Of a DNA stretch of 41,609 bases, positions 7,394-15,728 are shown piece by piece. Origin of the DNA: Phycisphaeraceae bacterium (lineage in GTDB: Bacteria; Planctomycetota; Phycisphaerae; Phycisphaerales; Phycisphaeraceae); the NCBI GenBank assembly GCA_020849625.1, contig JADLFV010000152.1, positions 1-41,609 on the forward strand, written 5' to 3'. The translations under genes and the position numbers were made by a program. Below the pieces are notes generated by a model that saw only the letters and a program-made list of their open reading frames with translations, was not told the origin of the DNA and did no database searches. Each line of letters begins with the position of its first letter. Position 1 is the stretch's first letter.

Positions 7394-8510
7394 TTATCTC
7401 TCCCGCCGGCGGCGTTGGAGTTCTGCGTTGATGAAGCCTTCCAGGTCGCCGTCCATGACTTTTTGGGGGTTCGGTTGCTCGTGGCCGGTGCGATGGTCCT
7501 TGACGCGGTTGTCGTAGAAGACGTAGCTGCGAATCTGCGTGCCCCAGCCCATCTCCAGCTTGCCGCCCTTGGCGGCGTCCAACTCCTTGGCGCGCTTTTC
7601 TTCCTCGATCAGTTCGAGCTTGGAGCGCAGAATGTCCAAGGCCCGGCGGCGGTTCTGGGGTTGATCGCGATAGACGCTGCACGTGACCTGAATGCCGGTG
7701 GGTTTATGCACGAGGCGGATGGCAGAGGCGACTTTGTTGACGTTCTGGCCGCCGGGTCCGCTGGCGCGGACGAAGGCGGTGATCTCCAGGTCGCTTTCGG
7801 GGATGACAAGGCCGGTGTTCTCGTCAAACTCGGGGATGACTTCGATGGCGGCGAAGCTGGTCTGGCGTTTACCTTGTGCGTTGAAAGGTGAGACGCGGGC
7901 CAGGCGATGCGTGCCGCGCTCGCAGGAGAGGTAGCCGTAGGCGAACGGGCCTTTGATGTAGAGCGTGACGTCCTTGAGTCCCGCTTCTTCTCCGTAGGTC
8001 TTGCTGACTTCGCTGACGTCGAAGTTCATGCGTTCGCAGTAATACAGATACATGCGCAGCAGCATCTCGCACCAGTCCTGGGCCTCGGTGCCGCCCTCGC
8101 GGGCATAGATGGAGAGGAAGCAATTCCGGGGGTCGTATTTGCCGCCGAGCAGGGAGACGGTTTCCAGGCGTTCGACGTGGCGGGTCAGGTTGTCGATCTG
8201 GCCGTCGATTTCCTGCCGCGTGTCGTCGTCGTCAGCTTCCTGGGCCATCTGCCACAGCAGCTTGGCCTCCTCGACTTTGGTCTGGGCCTGCTGCACGGGG
8301 GTGACCATGGCCTTGAGCGTTTTGAGCTCGGCGACGGTTTTGTTGGCCTTGTCGGGATTGTCCCAGAAGTTCGGCTCACCCATGGCCGCTTCCAGGTTCT
8401 TGAGCTGATCCTGTTTCTGATCGTAGTTAAAGCGAGTCGCGGATGGTCAGAATCCGCGCCTCAAGATCGTCGAGCAGTGCCGCGATGTTTTCGTGATTCA
8501 GTTCCGCCAT
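7394..8510 (-). CDS. prfB: Peptide chain release factor 2, expressed through a +1 frameshift
   Basis: Translation starts at ATG 8510 and runs 27 codons to CTT-TAA (stop 8427-8429). A +1 shift on CTT_T gives AAC-TAC and continues in frame to 7394, total about 371 residues, as in RF2. The main part carries the class I RF signatures: SPF tripeptide ([10 protein letters not shown]) for UGA/UAA recognition and GGQ in [14 protein letters not shown] for peptidyl-tRNA hydrolysis. The frameshift autoregulates RF2 in many bacteria. Here the in-frame stop is UAA instead of the canonical UGA, and the usual AGGGGG-like stimulator just upstream of CTT is replaced by CGCGACTCG. The N-terminal helix [20 protein letters not shown] fits RF2 domain 1, so the gene looks intact. 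Confidence 0.9.
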
Positions 8511-8545
8511 GGATGGATTATAGCGGATGATCAGCGGTCGTGAGA

Positions 8546-8577
8546 TCGCGCGGTGTTGATAGCCGACAGCCGCGCGA
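8546..8577 (-). terminator. Hairpin between the serine hydrolase gene and prfB
   Basis: TCGCGCGG (8546-8553) pairs exactly with CCGCGCGA (8570-8577), loop 16 bases, starting 11 bases past the stop of the minus-strand hydrolase gene. No U-run follows, so the role as terminator is tentative. Confidence 0.4.
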
Positions 8578-8587
8578 TGAACGAGAG

Positions 8588-10156
8588 CTAGGGCTGCTTG
8601 AGATCCAGTACTGAAAGGTCCGGCGGCGTTTGATCGGTCCAGTTTTCGGTCAGGATCTGCAGGTCCGCGAGATCCACGACGCCATTACCGCTGAATTCGC
8701 CCATCAACCAGGTGGCGTCCTCAGTTAACCAGTTGTCACTGAGAATCTGCAGGTCGGACAGGTTCACCAAGCCGTCGATATTGGCATCGCCAGGCAGCAG
8801 GCCCGGAAGATCACCCAGAAGACCGATGCCCCAGAAATCACCGAGAAGTTGCAGGTCCGCCAGGTCCACCACGCCGTCACCGTTGAAGTCGCCGTCCGTC
8901 CATGTCGCGTCCTGTGAAAGCCAGTTGTCCACGAGAATCTGCAGATCGGCGACGTCCACGAGGCCGTCGTTGTTGGCGTCGCCGGGCAACCCCTCGGGTG
9001 TCGGCGGCGGCTGCGTGTTACCCAGCAGCAGGTTGAAGAACGGCTCGATGACCGAGATGTAATCCTGCGTGCCCGAGGGGTCCCAGCGCTGGCCGCTGAT
9101 GCCGGTGCGGACCACGACCAGGTCCATGCTGGGGATGACGATCAGGAGGTTGTCGTTCTCGCCCCAGCCCCAGTAGGCATCGGTGGGCACCTGGCTCATG
9201 ACGCCATCGAAGTTGTTCCACCAGCCCAGGCCGATGTGCAGGGGCGCCTCGCCGCCGTAGAGTGCCGCACCGGGCTGCGAAGGATCGACGGGCAAAGCGC
9301 CGGAGTCGATCAGCAGCGGCAATCTGGCCTGGGCGACGTAACTGGCGGGGATGATCTGCTGGCCGTTCCATTGACCATCATGGAGCCAGAGATATCCCAG
9401 CCGGGCCAGGGCATCGACGCTGGCGGAGATGCCACCCGCCAGTTCGCGGCGGGTGTAGAACACACCGGGTGCGCCGGGATCTTCAATCTGACTCGTTCGA
9501 AAGAGATTGCCGCGCCAGGTCAACTGCCCGCTCTGCACGCCGATCCTGACGAATACTTCGCTGGTCATCTCACTGAGCAGGTCGGCGCCGAAGCTGACGG
9601 TCAACACATCCGCCAGCCAATTGAATCCGCTGTCGGAGTAATACCACATGTTGCCGGGTTGGAAAACGATCGGCGTGAAATCGCCGGGCTTGGTGAAGCC
9701 GGCCGTATGACTGACCAGATCGTAGAGGCTGAGCAGACTGAGCCAGTCGGCATGCTCGCTGAGATTGGTCGCGGGCGGCGTGCCGACGGAGGGCAGGTAA
9801 ATCTGGGCTGGCACGTACAGACTGACCAATCCTTGACCGATCGCCAGTCCCAGTGCGGTGGAGCCGAAGCTTTTGGTGACGGACGTGATGTCGTAGGTTT
9901 GCGTCGCACTGCCCCATGACCAGACGAGCTTGCCGTTCTTGATCACGTAACCCGACCCGCCGGTGGACGAGCCTTCGGTGGTGGCGAAGGTCTGGGCATA
10001 CTGCAGGGCCTGCGAACTGAGGCCGACAGACTCGGGCGTCGCGGTTTCCCAGGCAGCTCCGGGCCAGGTTTGTGCATGCAGAGGCGTCGTGGCGTAACTC
10101 ACCACGAAGACCATCAGCGCGATCACGATCCAGCCTGTCAGGTATTTCAGTCGCAT
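8588..10156 (-). CDS. Secreted serine hydrolase (beta-lactamase class C family) with dockerin-like repeats
   Basis: The protein has 522 residues. Start 10156 gives a signal peptide cut after LHA (about residue 28); the longer frame to 10279 lacks one. The serine hydrolase domain (about 30-380) has S92-V-T-K95, the nucleophile and base motif; Y173-S-D175 in the position of YxN; and H307-I-G309. Class C beta-lactamase-fold enzymes include esterases and D-amino peptidases, so the substrate is unknown. The C-terminus has four calcium-loop units at about 392, 422, 456 and 485 (GDANNDGLVDVADLQIL type), equal to two dockerin type I pairs, then a short tail with no PEP-CTERM or sortase signal. D175 in place of Asn is a mild oddity. 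Confidence 0.85.
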   Translation of the reverse strand: MRLKYLTGWIVIALMVFVVSYATTPLHAQTWPGAAWETATPESVGLSSQALQYAQTFATTEGSSTGGSGYVIKNGKLVWSWGSATQTYDITSVTKSFGSTALGLAIGQGLVSLYVPAQIYLPSVGTPPATNLSEHADWLSLLSLYDLVSHTAGFTKPGDFTPIVFQPGNMWYYSDSGFNWLADVLTVSFGADLLSEMTSEVFVRIGVQSGQLTWRGNLFRTSQIEDPGAPGVFYTRRELAGGISASVDALARLGYLWLHDGQWNGQQIIPASYVAQARLPLLIDSGALPVDPSQPGAALYGGEAPLHIGLGWWNNFDGVMSQVPTDAYWGWGENDNLLIVIPSMDLVVVRTGISGQRWDPSGTQDYISVIEPFFNLLLGNTQPPPTPEGLPGDANNDGLVDVADLQILVDNWLSQDATWTDGDFNGDGVVDLADLQLLGDFWGIGLLGDLPGLLPGDANIDGLVNLSDLQILSDNWLTEDATWLMGEFSGNGVVDLADLQILTENWTDQTPPDLSVLDLKQP

Positions 10157-10284
10157 ACCGCACTCAACTGATGCTAAGCCGAGGAGTTCCGCGGGATCCG
10201 CCATGTCTGTCGAGGGCAGAGCGGTAGCCGGTAAGGATAGCCTGCGGGAACAGCAAAAGCTATGCATTCTTGCCAACACGCATC

Positions 10285-10311
10285 ATTTTAACACTGAATT
10301 TTGGTTAAAAT
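10285..10311. promoter_or_regulatory. Operator-like dyad ATTTTAAC-N11-GTTAAAAT in a divergent intergenic region
   Basis: Eight-base arms at 10285-10292 and 10304-10311 are exact reverse complements in an AT-rich patch. The 416-bp region 10157-10572 lies between the minus-strand hydrolase and the plus-strand beta-helix gene; apart from this dyad I see only overlapping open frames with no coding signals. Confidence 0.45.
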
Positions 10312-10572
10312 CTCTTCCTTTTTGATCATCAGCCTGATATCGTATTGCTGTTTGTATCCCCCCAAGGAGAAGGGCCAGCCACGGCCGGGCTTGTGCCGCG
10401 GCGAAAGTCCTGAACTGATTGCAACATCCCGAGCAGCAGTTTTTTGACACGCTGGCGAAGGATCGCCCAGTGATGGGTTGACAAAGACCCCACCGGGACA
10501 GACAGAATTGAAGGTTTGCGCAACATTCACCGTGCGGATCGCTGTGCAACAGGTCACCACAGCTTGAGCGAT

Positions 10573-11997
10573 ATGCGGTCAACCATCATCACGCGACAAC
10601 ACCGTGGCTTCCTGCTCATCTGCATGATCAGCATGGTGCTGTTGACCGTGGCCGATCGCGCTGCAGCCGCGGGCCTGGTGTCAATGTCCAAAGATGCCGC
10701 CCGACCCACCAGGATCACATTCGACTCGGCGTCCATCGGCCGTTTCATCGAAGGCAAGGCCCCGGCAGTGAGCGTGGCACTGGATGGCAAACTGCCGCGC
10801 GACATGTACCTGCGCATCGAGCTATGGGAAATGCGGCCGGTCAGACCCAACGTCGCGTTTTCCCAGAATATCACCGCAGCGCTCAAATCCGACGGCTCGT
10901 ATATCCTGCCACGTGCACAGTTCAACAAACTGCTGCCCGGCAATTACAAGCTCGAACTCGAACTGCGCCAGGCAGCCCCTCCCGGTTTCAGAACGGTCAG
11001 CCGGATCGAGCAGTCGTTCGTGGTTGAGCCCACCCCGACGGTCGCACCCCCGGCCCAGCCCGAATCGCAGCCGGATGTGCCCGAGCCATCTTCCCCCACA
11101 CCCAAGGCCACGCTGCCGAAAGTCAATGCAACCTCGGGCACGCTCGACACGCCCCTGCAGAACGCCTCAACCAAGCAGGAGGTGTGGAACCTGATACCGC
11201 AGTCAAACACCACCTACAGCAACCTGATTCTGCGCGGCGGCGTCCGCGCGGTGTGGCAGTCGATCAACAACGTCACCTTCATCGACTGCGACTTCCGCGA
11301 CTCGACGGTGATGGTGACCGTGCAGGCCCGCGATGACGGATCGGACGCCAGCAGCAACTGGAAGTTCATCCGCTGCACCTTCGTAGGCGCCACTCGCTCG
11401 GACTGGGGCCATTCCCATGGCGCGTTCCTCCAGGGCGCGGATAAATTTGTCTTCACCAACTGTGTCTTCAGCTTCAACGGCTGGCTGGGCGAGCAGCGCT
11501 TCAACCAGAACCACAACGTCTATATGCTGGACGTCGGCGAGGTGACATTCTCCGGCTGCATCTTCCATCGCGGAGCCGCTCAGGGCCTCAAGGGACTGGG
11601 CTACCGCAAACTGGAAGTCACCGGCTGCGTCTTCAGCGGCAACCTCATTGATATCGGCAGTGACGATCGATCCGCCTCCAATATCCTCATCGTCCGAAAT
11701 TGCCGCTTCTACAACGTCGGCGGACAGGATTCCGTCGGCAACACCCTCGGCTGGTCCCTGGCCCTGGAGCATTACAACAACCCCCTCAACTACGTCCTGA
11801 TCCAGGGCTGCAAGTGGTACGGCCCGGCCGTCACCTTCAACGCCTGGGCCGCCAAACTCGCCGGCAGCGGGGTCCATAGCGCCACTATCTCCGACTGCGA
11901 TCTGACCAGCTGGCAGATCACCACCAGCACCTGGCCCAAGATCGTCAACTACATCGGCACCCGCCTGACAATGACGAACATCATCGGATTCCCGTGA
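10573..11997 (+). CDS. Secreted right-handed parallel beta-helix protein
   Basis: The protein has 474 residues. The ATG at 10573 opens a signal sequence (hydrophobic FLLICMISMVLLTV, cut near AAAA about residue 33). Residues 35-170 form a beta-rich domain followed by a Pro-rich linker (TPTVAPPAQPESQPDVPEPSSPTP). Residues about 185-470 show repeated short strands typical of a beta-helix: NLILRGGV, NVTFIDCDFRDS, WKFIRCTFVGA, KFVFTNCVFSFN, EVTFSGCIFHRG, KLEVTGCVFSGN and ILIVRNCRFYNV, spaced about 22-32 residues with aligned Cys/Phe. Such proteins bind or cleave polysaccharides; no catalytic site is recognised. It stands alone and is divergent from the hydrolase gene. Confidence 0.75.
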   Translation: MRSTIITRQHRGFLLICMISMVLLTVADRAAAAGLVSMSKDAARPTRITFDSASIGRFIEGKAPAVSVALDGKLPRDMYLRIELWEMRPVRPNVAFSQNITAALKSDGSYILPRAQFNKLLPGNYKLELELRQAAPPGFRTVSRIEQSFVVEPTPTVAPPAQPESQPDVPEPSSPTPKATLPKVNATSGTLDTPLQNASTKQEVWNLIPQSNTTYSNLILRGGVRAVWQSINNVTFIDCDFRDSTVMVTVQARDDGSDASSNWKFIRCTFVGATRSDWGHSHGAFLQGADKFVFTNCVFSFNGWLGEQRFNQNHNVYMLDVGEVTFSGCIFHRGAAQGLKGLGYRKLEVTGCVFSGNLIDIGSDDRSASNILIVRNCRFYNVGGQDSVGNTLGWSLALEHYNNPLNYVLIQGCKWYGPAVTFNAWAAKLAGSGVHSATISDCDLTSWQITTSTWPKIVNYIGTRLTMTNIIGFP

Positions 11998-12018
11998 CAA
12001 GCTCCAGCGGCAGCAAAC

Positions 12019-12327
12019 ATGACGGCGCCTGTCACGGCGATCAAGAAAATGCAAGGCCGCGGTGGGATTCGAACGACCACCCCTGCACCTGCCGACAAGC
12101 CTTGCGATGACAAGGGCTTGCAGCAATCTCCCGCCAACGGTGAAAATCAAAGCGCAGCGGAATGCGCAGCAATAACCCCTGATTCCGCTCCCAATGACCA
12201 CGACATAGCCGCACTGATCGACGCTTGGTCGAGCCTGCCCCCGGCCATCCGTGCGGGCATCGCGGCGATGGTTCACGCCGTACACGATCAAACGGGTCAA
12301 ACCTCTCGTCCTGGAGCTCACACATGA
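12019..12327 (+). CDS. Small hypothetical protein translationally coupled to the next gene
   Basis: This 102-residue ORF has a stop overlapping the next start as ATGA (12324-12327). The C-terminal half, DIAALIDAWSSLPPAIRAGIAAMVHA, looks like a real amphipathic helical motif of the kind seen at the end of planctomycete integrase-associated ORFs. The N-terminal half (GRGGIRTTTPAPADKPCDD) resembles the spurious peptides produced when a tRNA 3' end is read through. On the minus strand, 12055-12075 indeed reads GGTCGTTCGAATCCCACCGCG, similar to a T-arm. It could therefore be a remnant integrase tail next to an old attachment site. No catalytic motif is present. Confidence 0.45.
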   Translation: MTAPVTAIKKMQGRGGIRTTTPAPADKPCDDKGLQQSPANGENQSAAECAAITPDSAPNDHDIAALIDAWSSLPPAIRAGIAAMVHAVHDQTGQTSRPGAHT

Positions 12328-13430
12328 TCGCGCCAAATCCATTGAACCTGGACCCGATAGCCGAACGCAACCGCCGCAACGCCGGCTTCAGCACCGGACC
12401 CCGGACCCCGGCTGGCAAGGCGGTGGCTCGGCGCAATGCCCTCAAGCATGGGCTGTGCGCCAATCCCGCGGCCGCGGTCATCGAGAACCGTAAGAAGTTC
12501 GACCAACTTCATAATGAGCTGATCGACCGCATCCAGCCCCAGAACCTGATCGAGGCGGCGCTGGTCCACCGCATCGCCGTCAGCCTGTGGCGGCTACAGC
12601 GGGCGGCCAAGGTCGATGCCGCGGCCAGCAACGTCGCCGTCCGCCAACAACCGACGGGCCAAGAACGAGTGCAAGTGTGGATGGATCGTATTCTGGAGGG
12701 CTTCTCCCAAGTCAATTACAAGGAGGTCAAGGACATCAGCAAGGTGCCCCAGGCCCTGCGCCACACCGCCATGCAACGTGGCGAGGTCTGGCACAGACTG
12801 GAACGGACTTTTCTGAGTTGGGCCGATTGGCAACGCGAGAACGAAATGATGGCTGACGGGGCTGCCCTCGCCGCCATGGCCTATCTGCTGAAAGACTTGA
12901 CCCAAATCCTGGAGGACCGCCAGCATCTCGGCCCCATCGACGCCCAACTGCTGGCGTGGCTGCTGGGTGAGTCCGCCGAGCGTCTGTTGCCCCGGGAGCA
13001 TGAGATAAAAACGACCGCCATGTTCTATCCAGATGAACGCGAATGGGCTTCACCCATCGACATCCTGATCGGCCAGGCCCGTAAACGTCCCCAGGATGCG
13101 TCGCTGTCCGACGAGTTGCAGGCTCTGATTGAAGTTCGTCTGTCCCTCTGGCGCAGCCAGAGCCGCGTGGCGGCGAATCCGTACCTGGACGATCAGATGG
13201 AAGACCTCAAGACAGCCTCGTTGCTGCCCGAAGCAGCCACACTGGATCGGCTGATCCGTTACGAAACCCATGCTGACCGTACCTTACTGCGCTCGTTGGA
13301 GGCTCTGGCCATGTTGCGTGGATTGACACTCTCCTCGATTCGAGCCACAGTTACGGGCCGCAGCACCAGTCCAGCCATCGTGGATTTCCAGCAGCAGCCG
13401 TCATTGTGGGACGCGCGCCAACTGCAATAG
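12324..13430 (+). CDS. Hypothetical protein with N-terminal RRNALKHGL motif
   Basis: The protein has 368 residues. The ATG at 12324 has CTGGAG 8 bases upstream and overlaps the previous ORF. The first 50 residues carry the widespread motif NRRNAGFSTGPRTPAGKAVA then RRNALKHGL, known from many uncharacterised proteins of Planctomycetes, Acidobacteria and Cyanobacteria. The rest is helical, charged and Gln/Arg-rich with no membrane segment, signal peptide or catalytic motif. In other genomes such proteins often sit alone near mobile or variable regions. Function is unknown; the basic N-terminal segment could contact nucleic acid, which is inference. Confidence 0.7.
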   Translation: MIAPNPLNLDPIAERNRRNAGFSTGPRTPAGKAVARRNALKHGLCANPAAAVIENRKKFDQLHNELIDRIQPQNLIEAALVHRIAVSLWRLQRAAKVDAAASNVAVRQQPTGQERVQVWMDRILEGFSQVNYKEVKDISKVPQALRHTAMQRGEVWHRLERTFLSWADWQRENEMMADGAALAAMAYLLKDLTQILEDRQHLGPIDAQLLAWLLGESAERLLPREHEIKTTAMFYPDEREWASPIDILIGQARKRPQDASLSDELQALIEVRLSLWRSQSRVAANPYLDDQMEDLKTASLLPEAATLDRLIRYETHADRTLLRSLEALAMLRGLTLSSIRATVTGRSTSPAIVDFQQQPSLWDARQLQ

Positions 13431-13439
13431 GATCGGTAT

Positions 13440-13454
13440 TGCGAAACGAACCCA
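13440..13454 (+). repeat. TGCGAAACGAAcCCA element, copy 1
   Basis: This follows the stop of the RRNALKHGL gene and is preceded by GGTAT. A near-identical element TGCGAAACGAAgCCA, also preceded by GGTATT, is at 30513-30527. Both sit just downstream of plus-strand genes or in the gap after them. Confidence 0.4.
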
Positions 13455-13521
13455 GCATCGATGTATGCCAAACACGTTTCGGCGGCGATTCCGAAAGCAA
13501 CGCAAGCGACGAACAATCCAT

Positions 13522-14625
13522 TCACCGAATCAACATCGCCTCCGCAGCCAGCCCCGGGCCGAAGCCCAGCGCGACGCACGGACGGGAGGCGTTGCCCTTG
13601 CGCAGCCGATCGAGGATGAACAACACCGTCGGCGACGACATATTGCCGCACCCGCGGAGCACCTCGAACGATGTCGCCATCTCATCGCGCGTCACGCCCA
13701 GCGCGTCGGCCACTGCGCCCAAAATGCGCGGCCCGCCCGGATGCACCGCCCACGACCGCACCCCGGGAATATTCAGTCCATTTGTTGCCAACCAACTCGT
13801 GAGCCACGGCCGGACGTTCTCCCGGATCAGGTCCGGCACGCGCGGCGAAAGCGACATCTCAAAGCCGTGATCGCCGATCCGCCAGGTCATGCCGTCCTCG
13901 GAGTCGGGCATGAGGATGGATGCGTGGCTGGCAATCGTCCAGCTTTCGTTTACTTGTTGCGGTCGCGAGTGGGAACAACTCGCGGCGCGGACTATGACCG
14001 CGCCGGCCCCGTCGGCGAACAACGCGTTGGCGACCATTTGCTGTGGGTCGCAGCCATACGCAAAATGCAGGCTGCACAACTCGGCGGCGCAGACCAGCGC
14101 GGGCTCGCCGCCGGCAGCCAGGCTCAGCCCGCGTGCAGCCCGCAGCGCATTGAACGCCCCGTGGCAGCCCATGAAGCCGACGTGCGTGCGCGAAACTTCC
14201 GGGGGCAGGCCCAGTTGTTTTACGAGCGCCACGTCCCAGCCCGGGGCGGCGAATCCGGTGCAGGACACCGTGACAAGGTGGCGGATTTCATCGGGTTTAA
14301 TCGTGGCTTGTTGCAGGGCGGTCCGGGTTGCCGCCAAAGCGAGCGGCGCCGCTTCGAGTGCGTAGCGTTCCATGCGCTGGCGGGTTGTTGGCTCGGCGGC
14401 GGGCAGAAAAAAATCCTGCCGTGGCCCTTCCTCCACCAACACACTGCCGCGCCGTTTCACGCCGCTGTGACGATAGAGTGTCGGCAGCAGACGAGCCCCC
14501 CCACCATCGCCGCAGAACGCGGACGCCATCTCGGCGGACAATGCCTGGTCCACGTCGTGCCGAGGCGACGCCACGCCCAGACCCAGAATTGTCAACTGCG
14601 CTTCGCAACTCACATCCGTGGACAT
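13522..14625 (-). CDS. Type III polyketide synthase (chalcone/stilbene synthase family)
   Basis: The protein has 367 residues. The start at ATG 14625 gives a normal N-terminus; the longer frame is a shadow of the upstream gene. The catalytic triad is visible: C154 in GFMGCHGAFNALRAA, H295 in WAVHPGGPRIL and N328 in RGCGNMSSPT. The C-terminal GFGPGL loop is present. These enzymes extend an acyl-CoA or acyl-ACP starter with malonyl-CoA in one active site and cyclise it to resorcinols, pyrones or phloroglucinols. The gene overlaps the upstream reductase gene by 16 bases, so it is the last gene of a three-gene operon with an FAD oxidoreductase and a methyltransferase. The likely product is a modified alkyl-resorcinol or pyrone; this is inference. 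Confidence 0.9.
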   Translation of the reverse strand: MSTDVSCEAQLTILGLGVASPRHDVDQALSAEMASAFCGDGGGARLLPTLYRHSGVKRRGSVLVEEGPRQDFFLPAAEPTTRQRMERYALEAAPLALAATRTALQQATIKPDEIRHLVTVSCTGFAAPGWDVALVKQLGLPPEVSRTHVGFMGCHGAFNALRAARGLSLAAGGEPALVCAAELCSLHFAYGCDPQQMVANALFADGAGAVIVRAASCSHSRPQQVNESWTIASHASILMPDSEDGMTWRIGDHGFEMSLSPRVPDLIRENVRPWLTSWLATNGLNIPGVRSWAVHPGGPRILGAVADALGVTRDEMATSFEVLRGCGNMSSPTVLFILDRLRKGNASRPCVALGFGPGLAAEAMLIR

Positions 14626-15728
14626 GCGACACCTCGGTTGAATTGTTTCATCATGAAGTTGCCACCGGGCAGCCCGTCCGATAGCCGCATCAGGAAGCCG
14701 AGCAGCTTTGGGCGGCGCACCATGCACGTGACCGCCCGGCAGAGTCGTTGCCTGCGTCCGATTGTTTGATGATGCAGCTGGGTCCACCGCGCGACGGTGT
14801 GATGGGTCCAAGGTTCTAGTGCCAGTTCGGCCACGAGCCTTGCCGAGGCCAGCGCCCACGCGATGCCCTCGCCGGTGAACGGCTCGACATAACCGCCGGC
14901 GTCGCCGAGCAGGAGTACACGGTGCTCGCCGAGTTGCCGGCGTCGGCGTGTGAGAAGCGCGGTGCCGTGCCAAGGCGCATCTCGCAACGCGGGCACTGCT
15001 TCACAAGCCGCTTGGGCCAGGATGCGGGTCGCCATCGCACCGGGTCCCCCCGCGATTTTCATCGTGCGGGGACAGAAGGCGGCGGCGACATTGAACGAAC
15101 CATCCTCGATCCGCACCATGCCAACGTATCCGCCAGTCGCACAGGCCATGTAGATCGTGCCGGCGCGATAGTTGCGGGGGACTTTCTCCATCGGGATGAA
15201 CGTTCCCGCCCCCATGTAGGATCGCGGCGCGACGATCGGCGGATCGCCGGCGAGAAAAGAACCACTGATGCCGTCAGCAGCCAGAACGATGCCGGCGCGG
15301 ATGGTCTGCTGATCGTCACCGCAGCGAAGCAGAACTGTTCGGTGATTCTTTTCCGATGAGCCAAGTTTTGCAGACGTGCGTTGTCGAAACGTAACGCCCG
15401 AGGCGACAGCCCGGTCCACGAGCGCCGCATCCAGCACCCTGCGTGAAACAGATACGCCTCCCGGCAGCGGAAGCGAGCGCACGAGATTCCCACAATACAG
15501 GCGAAATTCGCGCAGGGGTTTTGCGCCTAATTGCCCCGGTATGTCGCCAAGGCCGGTCTCGGCCAGCTCCCGCAGCGCCGCGCAATTGACGCAGCAGCCG
15601 CAGACCTTGTCGCGAGGAAAAGCGCAGCGGTCAACGAGCAACACCGACAAGCCGCGGCGAGCCAAGGCGATCGCCGCCGTCGTTCCCGCCGGCCCCGCGC
15701 CAATGACGGCAGCATCGAAGTCTTTCAT
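14610..15728 (-). CDS. FAD-dependent oxidoreductase, geranylgeranyl reductase-like
   Basis: The protein has 372 residues. ATG 15728 overlaps the methyltransferase stop (ATGA). The FAD dinucleotide motif is G10-A-G12-P-A-G15 in AAVIGAGPAGTTAA. The second flavin motif, LLLGDAGGYVEPFTGEGIAWAL, at about 272-293 is typical of the geranylgeranyl reductase / PHBH superfamily. A Cys-rich stretch VCGCCVNCA follows at 43-50. In planctomycetes and acidobacteria such genes accompany type III PKS and a methyltransferase. It could reduce or hydroxylate the polyketide product or a prenyl chain. Translational overlaps on both sides show tight coupling. Confidence 0.85.
   Translation of the reverse strand: MKDFDAAVIGAGPAGTTAAIALARRGLSVLLVDRCAFPRDKVCGCCVNCAALRELAETGLGDIPGQLGAKPLREFRLYCGNLVRSLPLPGGVSVSRRVLDAALVDRAVASGVTFRQRTSAKLGSSEKNHRTVLLRCGDDQQTIRAGIVLAADGISGSFLAGDPPIVAPRSYMGAGTFIPMEKVPRNYRAGTIYMACATGGYVGMVRIEDGSFNVAAAFCPRTMKIAGGPGAMATRILAQAACEAVPALRDAPWHGTALLTRRRRQLGEHRVLLLGDAGGYVEPFTGEGIAWALASARLVAELALEPWTHHTVARWTQLHHQTIGRRQRLCRAVTCMVRRPKLLGFLMRLSDGLPGGNFMMKQFNRGVACPRM

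Noticed and set aside
7311..7517. Plus-strand ORF over the GACGC repeat and prfB end
   Set aside because: It is antisense to prfB and explained by the repeat.
8427..8430. prfB as a broken pseudogene
   Set aside because: The break falls exactly at the conserved RF2 frameshift position (CTT-stop-C) and the rest is intact, so programmed frameshifting is more likely.
10283..10582. 99-codon minus ORF in the divergent gap
   Set aside because: No ribosome site, three overlapping frames are open, and the AT-rich dyad lies inside it.
12045..12130. tRNA gene on the minus strand
   Set aside because: Only a T-arm-like piece is seen; stem pairing is imperfect and no acceptor or anticodon arm can be built.
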